Below the pieces are notes generated by a model. The model saw only the letters and a program-made list of their open reading frames with translations, searched no databases and had not been told where the DNA came from. From Acidobacteriota bacterium (lineage in GTDB: Bacteria; Acidobacteriota; Blastocatellia; UBA7656): 64,000 bases of DNA. The position numbers were made by a program, and so were the translations under genes. Below, one piece after another: positions 16,525-25,648 of the stretch (position 1 is its first letter; each line of letters starts with the position of its first letter). Where the stretch lies: the NCBI GenBank assembly GCA_040754075.1, contig JBFMDH010000011.1, positions 1 to 64,000 of the forward strand, given 5' to 3'.

Positions 16525-17099
16525 ACGTTTACTTCTCCTATCGAACGCGACAACTTTTCTCTGAGCGTAGCCAGCGACCGCCGCAAGTGGCTTTTCACAG
16601 TGTTCAGCGGCATGCCTAAAACTTCGGCAATCTCGGTCGGTTCCAAATCTTCCTGATAGCGCAGCACCAGAACCATTCGCGCATTTTCCGGCAGCGCGGC
16701 AACCAGTTTGTGCAAAGAGCGATTGAGCATCGGGTCTGAGTCTGGAGTCTCGGCAACCGGCTCCGGCAAATCTTCGAGATAAACCTGCGGTCGCGCCTGC
16801 TGTCGCCGGGTCGCGTCAATACAACGGTGGCTCGTGACCTTACGGAGCCAAAAGGTTAGGTGGGCGGGAGACTTTATGGAGGACAGGTTTTGGTGGAGAA
16901 GAAGGAAAACCTCTTGTGCCAGTTCTTCCGCCAGTTCTCTGTCGCGCAGGAAATGGAATGCTAAACTGAAGACCATTGCCTGTTGTTCACCGACGATTTC
17001 GGCAAACGCCAACTGATCACCGGCAGCGGCGCTGGCAAGTCGTTCCTCCGCTCGGAATAAAATCTCCCGATTCAAATTTACAATTCCTTCCCACCCCAC
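16521..17099 (-). CDS. ECF-type RNA polymerase sigma factor
   Basis: A 192-residue sigma-70 family protein. Region 2 spans about 25-95 (FAEIVGEQQAMVFSLAFHFLRDRELAEELAQEVFLLL, then WLRKVTSHRCIDATRR) and region 4 about 125-180 (LPENARMVLVLRYQEDLEPTEIAEVLGMPLNTVKSHLRRSLATLRE). The linker contains two PD repeats. The longest frame begins with GTG 17099 without a ribosome binding site; a TTG at 17075 behind GGAAGGA is an equally good start. It heads the operon with the anti-sigma-like and DUF4252 genes. Confidence 0.93.
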   Translation of the reverse strand: MGWEGIVNLNREILFRAEERLASAAAGDQLAFAEIVGEQQAMVFSLAFHFLRDRELAEELAQEVFLLLHQNLSSIKSPAHLTFWLRKVTSHRCIDATRRQQARPQVYLEDLPEPVAETPDSDPMLNRSLHKLVAALPENARMVLVLRYQEDLEPTEIAEVLGMPLNTVKSHLRRSLATLREKLSRSIGEVNV

Positions 17100-17161
17100 A
17101 ATCTAAGTACGCAAGGGCTTCGCCCGGCGAGTGCAAACTTTTTTTGCGAACAAAATTTTTG

Positions 17162-17189
17162 CTGACATAATTTTTATGAATGGTATAAT
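17162..17189 (+). promoter_or_regulatory. Sigma-70-type promoter
   Basis: CTGACA (17162-17167) and a perfect TATAAT (17184-17189) with 16 bases between. It faces the gene at 17352, giving a leader of about 155 bases. The sigma factor gene leaves in the other direction. Confidence 0.6.
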
Positions 17190-17351
17190 TGCGCCTGTCA
17201 AATCAGCAACCGGTCAACTGCGCCAATTGAAGCCGGATGGGTGTGATAAAACATTTCCTGCCAATAACAGTACGATTTCAGGGGGTAGTCCAGTCAGGTT
17301 ACTTTGCAGCAATCAGGCTCGGATAGAATCGCATAAACGGCAAGAGGATTC

Positions 17352-18944
17352 ATGAACAATTTTGTAATCGTGAAGCGGACGATCTTTTTTGTCGCCATTC
17401 TGTTTACCTTTCAAGAATTTTCAATATTCGCACAAACCAGCGGCTTTACTTTTGCTCCCATTGTCAAACGTGGAGACCCCAGCCCTGATGGCGGGCGGTT
17501 TTTCAATTGTGGCGATTGCGAAGGACGCATCAATGGCGCGCACGCTTTTAATAGCCTTGGTGAAATAGGGCTTGCAGCTGAGACCGAGGGAGCCTGCTTC
17601 GACGGATTATTTTTAGCAAGTAAAGATCGAAGTTTCCTTGTTGCAGATCTTTGTCAACCAACTGCTTGGGGTAAGTTCTTTTTGACGGGACCAATAAATA
17701 TAAATAATCAATCCGAAGCAGCTTTCATTGCTGGCCCATTGGTGAACGGCGCGATTCAAGGAATGATCCTTCGCTACTCAAATGGTCAGGTTTCCAAAGT
17801 CGTTGCCGAAGGCGATGCCACCGGGCTTGGCACCACTTTTAGACATTGCGGCTTTAGTGATCCAAGTATCAATGACAAAGGCGAAATCGCTTTCGGCGCG
17901 TGCTCCAATGACGGACAAGCTTTTTTCCGTGACGGTATCTTCGTTCATGCCAACGGACAACTCATTCCCATCGCCGTCAACGAAGATGTCACCGACATTT
18001 TACCCGGCAAGTTCTACTTCAATTTCTTTCCCGCTGTACAAGCCTACATCAACAACAACAGCGAAGTCCTCTTTCAAGGCAAAATCATTCTTGATTCATT
18101 AGAGCGCGAACGCTATGGCTGGTTTCTTAAAACTCACGACGGCATCAAAAAAATATTCATCGATGCTGACCCCTTGGTTGACGGCTTGAGCGTCAAAGAC
18201 CGCACCATCGGCACCAGTGATTTGAATGATAACGGTGAAGTCGCTTTTGCAGTCTTACTGGATGGCAAAGCCGACAGCGGCATCTTCAGGCGTTCCGGCA
18301 ATCAAATCAGCAAAATTATGACGCAAGGCGATGCCACCCCGATTGGCGGCAAATTCTCTACCCTCGATGACCCGGATTTAATCGAGCGTTTTCTGTTGCT
18401 CAGACCGCGCATCAATGCCAACAGCGCCGTGGCATTCAAAGCCAAAGTCATTGACGGCAGTTCCGGCACAGCGATTTTCCTGGCTTCACCAAACGCTATG
18501 CTCAAAGTCGTGGCAGTCGGCGACACCGTGCCCACCGGCGAAACCATTCGCGAAATTGATACCTTCGCCTTGAATGATTTGGGCGAGGTGGCGTTTTTCG
18601 CCTATGGTCGCAAAAATCACACCCAACCGCTTGGCGTTTACAAAGCGACGCCAGTGCAACCGGTCATCAAAAAAGTCAAACTCAAAAACAAAAATGGTCG
18701 CTTGGAATTGCGGGTCAACGGCAACGGCATGATTACCAACGATTCGGTGATTGAAATCAATGGCGTGAGGCTTGAGGTGATGAGCTACCCGGAAACTGCC
18801 AGAGAAGCGGGCGGCACCACAACGCAAATCATCAGCCGCGATGCCCGCCTTGAACAATTACTTCCTGTCGGACAAAGCGTAGAGGTCGCGGTTTTCAATC
18901 CATTAACGAATCGGCGCAGTGAAGCGAAAATCATCACGCGATAG
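17352..18944 (+). CDS. Secreted NxxGxxAF-repeat protein
   Basis: A 530-residue protein with a signal peptide (cut near FAQT, about 28). The body has about seven tandem repeats built around N-x-x-G-E-V/I-A-F (NSLGEIGLAAE, NDKGEIAFGA, NNNSEVLFQG, NDNGEVAFAV, NANSAVAFKA, NDLGEVAFFA), the choice-of-anchor tandem repeat family, forming a propeller-like or solenoid structure. The last 95 residues (from VQPVIKKVKLKNKNG) resemble an IPT/Ig-like domain common in acidobacterial surface proteins. Function is unknown. A good promoter lies 160 bases upstream and a strong hairpin follows. Confidence 0.85.
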   Translation: MNNFVIVKRTIFFVAILFTFQEFSIFAQTSGFTFAPIVKRGDPSPDGGRFFNCGDCEGRINGAHAFNSLGEIGLAAETEGACFDGLFLASKDRSFLVADLCQPTAWGKFFLTGPININNQSEAAFIAGPLVNGAIQGMILRYSNGQVSKVVAEGDATGLGTTFRHCGFSDPSINDKGEIAFGACSNDGQAFFRDGIFVHANGQLIPIAVNEDVTDILPGKFYFNFFPAVQAYINNNSEVLFQGKIILDSLERERYGWFLKTHDGIKKIFIDADPLVDGLSVKDRTIGTSDLNDNGEVAFAVLLDGKADSGIFRRSGNQISKIMTQGDATPIGGKFSTLDDPDLIERFLLLRPRINANSAVAFKAKVIDGSSGTAIFLASPNAMLKVVAVGDTVPTGETIREIDTFALNDLGEVAFFAYGRKNHTQPLGVYKATPVQPVIKKVKLKNKNGRLELRVNGNGMITNDSVIEINGVRLEVMSYPETAREAGGTTTQIISRDARLEQLLPVGQSVEVAVFNPLTNRRSEAKIITR

Positions 18945-18965
18945 CGTAATTCCAAAGAATCGGAT

Positions 18966-19047
18966 GACGCCAAAGACCCGGCGATGTTTTTCGCTTCTAA
19001 AAAGAAGCAAAAATATGAAGCGAAAAAACCGCCGGGTCTTTGGCGTC
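18966..19047 (+). terminator. Strong nested hairpin terminator
   Basis: An 18-bp perfect stem, GACGCCAAAGACCCGGCG (18966-18983) with its complement at 19030-19047, followed by TTT. Inside it TTTTTCGCTTC pairs with GAAGCGAAAAA, so the loop itself forms a second hairpin. It begins 22 bases after the repeat-protein gene. Confidence 0.7.
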
Positions 19048-19187
19048 TTTACCAACAGACATCAATCTATGCATTCCGCTTGAGAAGCCCGCGCTAAGGA
19101 TTTACCATAACGCTACTGTCGCGCAGTTCTTATTTCTCGTTCATATCAACATCAGCCATAAACCTCAAGCGTTCATCAGGAGAATCT

Positions 19188-20102
19188 ATGCTGCAAAAAT
19201 TTTCTATCAGCATCTCACGAATATTTTTTAAAGCGTTCGGAAAATCGGGACTCGTCTCGACACTCAGCCTCGCAATAGCGATATTCGCATCCGGTCAACT
19301 CAACACTTCAACCGCACAGGACAAAGACAAATCACTCAAAGCCGAAGACCTGATTGCCCGTCATCTTGAAGCCATCGGCAAGACGGATGCGCGCGCCGCC
19401 ATTAAATCACGGGTCGCCTCCGGCACCGTTAGATTGGTCACACGTATTGGCGGCGCAGTCGATTTACCCGGCGAAGTGTTGCTCGCTTCGGAAGGCGCGC
19501 GTTTGCGTCTCAGCATGAAATTTCCTTCGATTGATTACCCAGGCGAGAATTTGGCGTTTGACGGAAAAGATGCAGCAACGAGTCTCTTGCCCAAAGGCGG
19601 GCGTTCACAATTGAGCGCCTTTTTCAGTCAACAGGAATCGCCATTGAAAGAAGGTTTGCTTGGCGGCGTGCTTTCGACTGCGTGGTCGCTGTTAAGGGTT
19701 GAACAGTTGCAACCGAAATTGGAATATCGCGGCATGAAAAAGGTTGACGGACGCCCCTTGCACGAACTCGGCTATCGCCCACGCAAAGGCGCAGCGGGTC
19801 TGAAAATTCTTTTATATTTCAACCCCGAAACCTTTCAGCACGTTCGCACGATCTACAGTTTTCAAGTCGGCGCAAGCGTCGGCAGCCGGGAAAATCCCGA
19901 ACAAAATCCCGAAACCTATTATTCACTCACCGAAGATTTCGATGATTTTCGCGTAGCCGATGGACTCACTTTGCCAACCAAATATCGCCTGCAAATCAGC
20001 GCCCAGGGTGGACAGGGAGCGCGGCTTTTTGATTACACCATGACCATCAATGGGGTTTCCCACAAAGAGACGCTCACCGATAAATTATTCACCCTCAAAT
20101 AA
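19188..20102 (+). CDS. Exported protein of unknown function
   Basis: A 304-residue protein. A long N-terminal region with a hydrophobic segment (about 25-42) leads to a probable signal cleavage near STAQ. The mature part starts KAEDLIARHLEAIGK, a sequence seen at the start of many acidobacterial lipoprotein-sorting-like (LolA/outer-membrane lipoprotein) proteins, and continues as strands (GTVRLVTRIGG, LRLSMKFPS, LLYFNPETFQHVRTIYSF) ending in LPTKYRLQI. A LolA-like fold is my inference. AGGAGA upstream supports the ATG. It converges with the VPS10 gene across a repeat. Confidence 0.75.
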   Translation: MLQKFSISISRIFFKAFGKSGLVSTLSLAIAIFASGQLNTSTAQDKDKSLKAEDLIARHLEAIGKTDARAAIKSRVASGTVRLVTRIGGAVDLPGEVLLASEGARLRLSMKFPSIDYPGENLAFDGKDAATSLLPKGGRSQLSAFFSQQESPLKEGLLGGVLSTAWSLLRVEQLQPKLEYRGMKKVDGRPLHELGYRPRKGAAGLKILLYFNPETFQHVRTIYSFQVGASVGSRENPEQNPETYYSLTEDFDDFRVADGLTLPTKYRLQISAQGGQGARLFDYTMTINGVSHKETLTDKLFTLK

Positions 20103-20140
20103 GCTTAGGACTTACGCAAGGGATGTACAGCAGACTGTCT

Positions 20141-20264
20141 GGAGCGGTTTGCGATTGAGTTTACTCAGCCTCGGTTGAGGAAGCGGTCTTTGACCGCGTT
20201 TCCCGTCATACGCGGTCAAAGACCGCTTCCTCAACTTGAGTAAATCGTTTTGCAAACGGCTATA
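20141..20264 (+). repeat. Palindromic repeat family 1, copy A
   Basis: A 124-base near-perfect palindrome: GAGCGGTTTGCGATTGAG at the left end, GTTGAGGAAGCGGTCTTTGACCGCG, a 13-base loop, then the reverse arm GCGGTCAAAGACCGCTTCC and a right end TTGCAAACGGCTATA. It matches copy B in inverted orientation. It lies between convergent genes and could also stop transcription. Confidence 0.9.
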
Positions 20265-20331
20265 GTCTGCTGCGAAGTAGTGCTTCGAGACCCCTGGCAA
20301 GCGCCGAAAGGCTTGATTCCGAGTCCATGTT

Positions 20332-23300
20332 CTACTGCTCTTTCCAGATGTCTTCGAGAACCTCGACCCTGGTGGTGTACTCTTTGTCGCCGACCATGAG
20401 TTTGATGAGATAGCTGCCGGGCGCAACCGGTGGTTGAAAATTAGCGCCGCCAAATCCACCGCCTTGACCGCCGCCACCTTGCGGATTGAAGCCCGCCGGG
20501 CGCGGCGGCGTATCGCCGCGTAAATTCCATTGCACACGATTGATGCCGACCTCTTTGGTGCCGGTGAGATTGCGAATCGGTTTACCGGCAATGTCGAGGA
20601 TTTGAATTTTCACTTCGCCTTCGGGCACGCCTTTCAAATAATAGTTAATCGCGGTTCCCGGCGGAGCATTGGCGGCGCGATAATTTTTAGCGCCACCAAT
20701 CGAACGGCTCATGGTTATATCATTCAACCACTGCACGCCGGGTCGCACATCGAATAGATGCACATCTGCGCTCATCATTTTTTCACTCAACTGCTGAAGC
20801 GGCGTAATGTCATCCATAATGTAAATGCCGCGTCCGTGGGTGGCGATAATCAAATCGTTGTCACGCGGATGCACGAAAATGTCATCGACACGCACCACCG
20901 GCAGACCATTCATAAACGCCTGCCAGGTTGCGCCCGCGTCAAGCGAAACATAAAAGCCGAATTCGGTTGCCGCATACAACAGATTTTTATTTTTCGCATC
21001 TTCGCGTATGCAGTTGACATTGCCGAGCGGCAGATTATTCATCACCGGCATCCAGGTTGCGCCGAAATCCCGCGTCACAAAAAGATAAGGTTTGAAATCG
21101 TTGTTACGATGATTGTCAATCGCTACGTAACAAACCGCCGCTTCAAATCGCGAAGGTTCGACGCGAGAAATCTGCGGATTGTTTTGCGGCATATCCTGAA
21201 TATTTTTCGCCACGTTATTCCAGGTCGCGCCGCCATCCAGGCTCACCTGCACATTGCCGTCATCGGTGCCCACCCACAACACCCCGGCTTGCGCGGGCGA
21301 TTCGGCAATCGCGGTGATGTTGCTGTAATTTGCAACACCATCATGTTTTGAAGCCATTGGCTCTTTACCGCCGACGCCCATGATTGGCAGATTGCTGCGG
21401 TCAAGCTGTTTGGTTAAATCGGGACTGGCGCGCCAGGTGTCGCCACGGTCTACGGATTTGAAGAGGCGATTTGCGCCAACATAAATCGTGCGCGGGTTGT
21501 GCGGTGAAAGCACAACCGGCGTTGACCAGTTGAACCGATATTGTTCGCCTGCGGGCGGCGCGGGAATAATATTTGAGGTTGTTGGGCCGCCGAACCCGCC
21601 ACCAAAACCACCGCCGCCCTGGCGTCCCTGCCCGCCGGCGGGCGCTTGCCCGGTTGGCGGGGTCGCCGCCTCAGGATTGGCTCCTGTAGCCGTTTGCGAG
21701 GGATTGGGGCGAGGTCGTGCGGCACGCGGACGAATACTGACGGTTCTGCCGGCTTTTAAATCAATGCGGTTTACCGCGCCATTTTGTGATTCGGCGTAAA
21801 CCGTAGTGTAATCGGTCGGGTCGATTTGCGTATAGAATCCGTCGCCGCCGCCTACGCGATACCACTCGGAATTCATAATGCCGAATTGACTGCGCGTGGC
21901 GCTCGGTCCGCACCAACTGCCGTTATCCTGCAATCCGCCGCATACATAATAGGGTCGTCGCATGTCTGCACTAACCGCATAAAACTGCGATGCCGCAATC
22001 GTGTTGATGAATTCCCAGGTTTCGCACTGATCGTAAGTCACATCCAGTCCGCCATCGTTGCCGATGATTAAGTGATTGCTATTGTTGGGATCAATCCACA
22101 CCGCATGATGGTCGCTATGCGCGATGCCCTGCACGACTTTGAAAGTTTTACCGGCATCGGTCGATTTATGAAAAGGCGCGCCGCAGGTATAAACAATCTG
22201 GTCATTTTTCGGGTCAACGCGAATCTGACTGTAATACATCGGGCGATTGTTATTGTTGCTCATCACGCGCCAGGTCTTGCCTTTGTCATCGGAACGCCAG
22301 ACACCGCTTTTGGTCGGGTCAGCATTGCTTGCCGGTTGCGGCAATTGTTGCGGCGGGGTTTGCGCAGCCTGTGCAGGGGTCGTCGCTTTCGCATCTTTTT
22401 CGGCTTTAGCCGTTTCAGTTTTGGCTTTCGATTCTTTTTTCGCTTTTGCAGTTTCGCCTTTCACGGATTCGGTTTTATCTGCGGATTTTTTATCTTTGGC
22501 AAGCGTCGCGGCTTTTTCAGCAGCAGTGTTTTCAGCATTCTCGGCAGGCGTTTGCGCTCTGCGCCGCGTGCGTCGCGGTGGCGTCGCAGTCGTCTCAGTT
22601 GGCTTCTCTTCAGTTTTTTTCTCGGCGGCTGTCGTTTCATTTGCAGCAGCGGGTTGAGCGGAAGTCGGTGGTGGGCTAGTCGGTCGTTGGAGTTGCGCAG
22701 CAGGTCGTTCTTCGGGAGCGCCTGTGCCTGAACTGGTGCCGACTTCGATTTGCGCATAAATCACATTGGGATTCGAGCGCGATACATCTAATCCGATGCG
22801 ACCAATCACGGGATTATCCGGGAGTCCATTGCCTTCAAGTTTCGTCCAGGTCTTGCCCGCATCAAGGGTTTTCCAGAGGGCGCTGCTTGCGCCGCCGCCA
22901 TTGAATCCCCAGGGCGCGCGCCGTCGCTGATAGGAAGCCGCGTACAAAATGCGATTATCCACGGGGTCTATCGCGAGGTCAGTGAATCCGGTGTTTTCAT
23001 CAACGTATTTGATTTTGTTCCAACTCCCGCCGCCATCGGTGGTTTTAAAAATACCGCGCTCTTCGTTCGCGCCGAACAGATGACCGAGCGCCGCTACGTA
23101 CACGACTTTTTCATCTTTGGGGTCGCAAACCACGCGAGCAATCGATTGGGTATCTTTCAAGCCGACATTGACGAAGGTTTTTCCGGCATCGGTCGATTTG
23201 TAAATGCCGTCGCCGATGGTCGAACTTTGCCGGTTGTTCGGTTCGCCTGTTCCTACCCAAATGATGTTGGGATTTTGCTGACAAATCGCCAGGTCACCAA

Positions 23301-23625
23301 TCGAACTCACCGGATAGGTGTCGAAAATCGGTTCAAAGGTGGTGCCGTTATTGGTGGTTTTCCAGATGCCTGAGGTCGCAAACCCGACATAATAAACATA
23401 CGGGTTGCTTTCGACTACAGCGATGTCATCAATGCGCCCGCCCATGCTTGCAGGGCCAATGCCGCGCCATTTGAAGGGTTTTAACAAAGGATTGGCGGAC
23501 ATGTTGATATTGGGTAAAGTCGGTTGCGGTTGCCCGCCTTGAGCCATTACCAGGGTGTTCGATAAAAGCGTCAAGGTGATAAACGCCGTCAGAAACACGC
23601 GCACTTGATACAAGCTGATTCTCAT
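20332..23625 (-). CDS. VPS10 (sortilin-type) domain protein
   Basis: A 1097-residue secreted protein with a signal peptide (cut near VMAQ, about 29). It is a large beta-propeller with many BNR/sortilin repeats of the form S-x-D-x-G-x-T-W (KTTNNGTTFEP, KSTDAGKTFVNV, KTTDGGGSWNKI, RSDDKGKTWRVM, SLDGGATWNNV, SLDAGATWQAF). A low-complexity insert of about 140 residues rich in alanine, lysine, threonine and glutamate (about 310-440) breaks the propeller, and a glycine-rich segment lies near 655-675. The C-terminal part (from VRWNL-like region) ends LIKLMVGDKEYTTRVEVLEDIWKEQ, an FN3-like closing domain. Such proteins are abundant in acidobacteria; the ligand is unknown. Confidence 0.92.
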   Translation of the reverse strand: MRISLYQVRVFLTAFITLTLLSNTLVMAQGGQPQPTLPNINMSANPLLKPFKWRGIGPASMGGRIDDIAVVESNPYVYYVGFATSGIWKTTNNGTTFEPIFDTYPVSSIGDLAICQQNPNIIWVGTGEPNNRQSSTIGDGIYKSTDAGKTFVNVGLKDTQSIARVVCDPKDEKVVYVAALGHLFGANEERGIFKTTDGGGSWNKIKYVDENTGFTDLAIDPVDNRILYAASYQRRRAPWGFNGGGASSALWKTLDAGKTWTKLEGNGLPDNPVIGRIGLDVSRSNPNVIYAQIEVGTSSGTGAPEERPAAQLQRPTSPPPTSAQPAAANETTAAEKKTEEKPTETTATPPRRTRRRAQTPAENAENTAAEKAATLAKDKKSADKTESVKGETAKAKKESKAKTETAKAEKDAKATTPAQAAQTPPQQLPQPASNADPTKSGVWRSDDKGKTWRVMSNNNNRPMYYSQIRVDPKNDQIVYTCGAPFHKSTDAGKTFKVVQGIAHSDHHAVWIDPNNSNHLIIGNDGGLDVTYDQCETWEFINTIAASQFYAVSADMRRPYYVCGGLQDNGSWCGPSATRSQFGIMNSEWYRVGGGDGFYTQIDPTDYTTVYAESQNGAVNRIDLKAGRTVSIRPRAARPRPNPSQTATGANPEAATPPTGQAPAGGQGRQGGGGFGGGFGGPTTSNIIPAPPAGEQYRFNWSTPVVLSPHNPRTIYVGANRLFKSVDRGDTWRASPDLTKQLDRSNLPIMGVGGKEPMASKHDGVANYSNITAIAESPAQAGVLWVGTDDGNVQVSLDGGATWNNVAKNIQDMPQNNPQISRVEPSRFEAAVCYVAIDNHRNNDFKPYLFVTRDFGATWMPVMNNLPLGNVNCIREDAKNKNLLYAATEFGFYVSLDAGATWQAFMNGLPVVRVDDIFVHPRDNDLIIATHGRGIYIMDDITPLQQLSEKMMSADVHLFDVRPGVQWLNDITMSRSIGGAKNYRAANAPPGTAINYYLKGVPEGEVKIQILDIAGKPIRNLTGTKEVGINRVQWNLRGDTPPRPAGFNPQGGGGQGGGFGGANFQPPVAPGSYLIKLMVGDKEYTTRVEVLEDIWKEQ

Positions 23626-24234
23626 TACTCACGTCATCCTTTCAGATTTTTTTGATTTGCGGTAACAGACGAATTGAAACTTTCTGTCAACGTCGGCTTA
23701 TACGTCAAGTCTCAGGCTTTCGTCACAGGTGAATGGTAATCGCGAAAATCGGTTTGAGAATTTTAAATACCTGAACGAAGTTAACTTCAACCATTGTTCG
23801 GCTGGTTTGACTATGCCCGGCAAGTCGTTTTTGTCTATGGTGGTTACGGAAAATCATTGTGCGGTTTATCAAGGTTGGCTTCCCAGCGGATGCGGCGGAT
23901 TGAGCGGATCAGCGCGGATATTTCCAACGATACAAAACCCCACATCAAGAAACAATTTCACTGTGTGCCGCGAAAAAATCCGTCCTTATCCGCAGCATCC
24001 GCCGCATCCGCTGGGAAATTCAACTTGATATTAAGCCCGGTCTTTTTCCGTAAGAGAATTGCATCAAGGGTTTATGACTAGCGAACCATTAGCCTGACCA
24101 TCAGGCATAAAACTACTCGCCCTTCATAGAAATGAGATTGACTGCATATTGTTTCTATCATTAACATTTTTGCGCTTACAACCGTCCCTCACATTTCAAA
24201 TATAAAGAAAAGTTTCCCGAAGGAGTTCCCGTTC
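23626..24234. other. Divergent intergenic region with repeat family 2
   Basis: The interval between the VPS10 gene and the barrel-protein gene. Apart from the inverted repeat at 23881-24016 I see no gene. Short frames here overlap the repeat and have no ribosome binding sites. Confidence 0.5.
23881..24016 (+). repeat. GC-rich inverted repeat family 2, copy 1
   Basis: TCCCAGCGGATGCGGCGGA (23881-23899) is exactly repeated in reverse complement at 23998-24016. Between them are AGCGGATCAGCGCGGATATTTCC and AATCCGTCCTTATCCGC, themselves imperfectly complementary. A second copy lies at 26711-26819. Confidence 0.85.
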
Positions 24235-24897
24235 ATGTCGAAATTTATTCGTTGGTTCAGTTTTCTTTTCGCGCTAGTTCTTTTCATTCAATCCGCAAAT
24301 GCCCAATCTGAAGTGCCAAAATTTGAAGTCGGCGGTCAATTTTCATTTATCCGTTTGAACTACAGCCCGGATAGCATATTCGTTGGGGGTAATCCTTTAC
24401 CCAAAGAGAACTTCAAAGGGGGCGGTGGCAGATTGACCTATAACATCAACAAAACCTTTGCCATTGAAGGTGTGATTGAACGCTTTTCCGTTGAAGACCA
24501 TGACCTCAACCCATTTTTTGGCGGGAACCAGGAAATCTTACCTCAACCAAAAGTGCAGGGCTTTTTCGGCGTCAAAACAGGCGTCCGACATAAGCGTTAC
24601 GGAATATTTTTTAAAGCGCGCCCCGGTTTCACCAAATACACCCCGACATTAAGCTGTAATGGTGCGAATTGCCAGGAGATTAAAGTAACCCGATTTGCCT
24701 TTGATATTGGTGGAGTGGTTGAGGGCTATCTTTCAAAACATTTTATGGTAAGAGCAGATGTCGGAGGAACCTATTTGCGCTATCCTTCCACAACAAAAAC
24801 TGAAGTCATTGACCAGCAAGGTCCGCGTATCAGCACCAGAGAAGGTATCAATGGATTGAGCCTGCAAATCAGCGCCGGAGTCGGTTTTCGATTTTAA
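24235..24897 (+). CDS. Outer-membrane beta-barrel protein
   Basis: A 220-residue protein with a signal peptide (cut near ANAQ, about 24). The mature part is built of alternating strands (FEVGGQFSFIRLNY, GGRLTYNINKTFAIEGVIERF, VQGFFGVKTGVRHKRYGIFFKARPGFTKY, LSKHFMVRADVGGTYLRY) and ends in SAGVGFRF, a typical barrel C-terminus with terminal phenylalanine. It resembles small eight-stranded OmpA/OmpX-like barrels. AAGGAG eight bases upstream supports the start. Confidence 0.88.
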   Translation: MSKFIRWFSFLFALVLFIQSANAQSEVPKFEVGGQFSFIRLNYSPDSIFVGGNPLPKENFKGGGGRLTYNINKTFAIEGVIERFSVEDHDLNPFFGGNQEILPQPKVQGFFGVKTGVRHKRYGIFFKARPGFTKYTPTLSCNGANCQEIKVTRFAFDIGGVVEGYLSKHFMVRADVGGTYLRYPSTTKTEVIDQQGPRISTREGINGLSLQISAGVGFRF

Positions 24898-24911
24898 TCT
24901 ACTCTCCTCTA

Positions 24912-25637
24912 TTAACTGAATTTGTTTTTGAGTTTGGCGGCGTAACGGCGGCTCATCATCAACGGTTCACTTAGGGTTTTCAAATAGACGCGATAGGATT
25001 GATTGAACCAACTCTCCAATCGTTCGACATATTCGAGATTGACAATTGCCGAACGATGAATGCGGGTGAAAAATTTTTCCGGCAAACGTTCTTCCCATTC
25101 TTTCAAGGGTTTTAACACCAGTGATTTTTGCCCGTTGTTGGTGAGGATTTCCGAATAATCACCGGCAGCCGTGATGCAGACAATGGCTTCGACTTTTAAA
25201 AATACCGAACGCTCGCCCGCTTCGATAAACAAGCGGTCGGTGTATTCGAGCTTGCGTTGAGAAACTTGCGCGATGGGTTCTGCCGCAGTCAATCGCTCAA
25301 GGGCGCGCGCCAACCGTTCGGGATTAATCGGTTTTAACAGGTAATCGAGGGCATTGACTTCAAAAGCCCTGAGCGCAAAGGCATCAAATGCCGTGACGAA
25401 AATGGTTTTGAAATTCGCCGCGATTTGTTCGAGCAAATCAAAACCGCTTTCGCCCGGCATTTGAATGTCCAGAAAAACCACATCCGGGTTTTCCCGTTCA
25501 ATGAGTTCGATGGCTTTCGCAACACTTTCGGCTTCACCGACAATGTCAATCAAGGGATGTTCGGCAAGCATCGAACGTAATTCTTTGCGCGCCAATCTCT
25601 CATCATCGACGATGAGCGTTTTAAAGGTTTGCGGCAT
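24912..25637 (-). CDS. LytTR-type response regulator
   Basis: A 241-residue regulator. The receiver domain (1 to about 118) has DDE at 11-13, the phosphorylated aspartate in PDVVFLDIQMPGESGFDLL and the switch lysine in LLKPINP. The LytTR DNA-binding domain spans about 138-240 (DRLFIEAGERSVFLKVEAIVCI, FFTRIHRSAIVNLEYVERLESW). The matching LytS-type kinase lies at 26916, with a hydrolase gene in between; this gene follows the hydrolase by 11 bases, so the two are cotranscribed. Confidence 0.95.
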   Translation of the reverse strand: MPQTFKTLIVDDERLARKELRSMLAEHPLIDIVGEAESVAKAIELIERENPDVVFLDIQMPGESGFDLLEQIAANFKTIFVTAFDAFALRAFEVNALDYLLKPINPERLARALERLTAAEPIAQVSQRKLEYTDRLFIEAGERSVFLKVEAIVCITAAGDYSEILTNNGQKSLVLKPLKEWEERLPEKFFTRIHRSAIVNLEYVERLESWFNQSYRVYLKTLSEPLMMSRRYAAKLKNKFS

Positions 25638-25648
25638 AAACTCAATAG

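Noticed and set aside
20141-20264. Simple transcription terminator only
   Set aside because: The palindrome would fold as one, but the matching copy at 56976 with shared ends extending beyond the hairpin core shows that it is a dispersed repeat.
22072-22731. 219-codon frame rich in phenylalanine and arginine, plus strand
   Set aside because: Antisense to the low-complexity insert of the VPS10 gene. The composition is the mirror of alanine and lysine codons.
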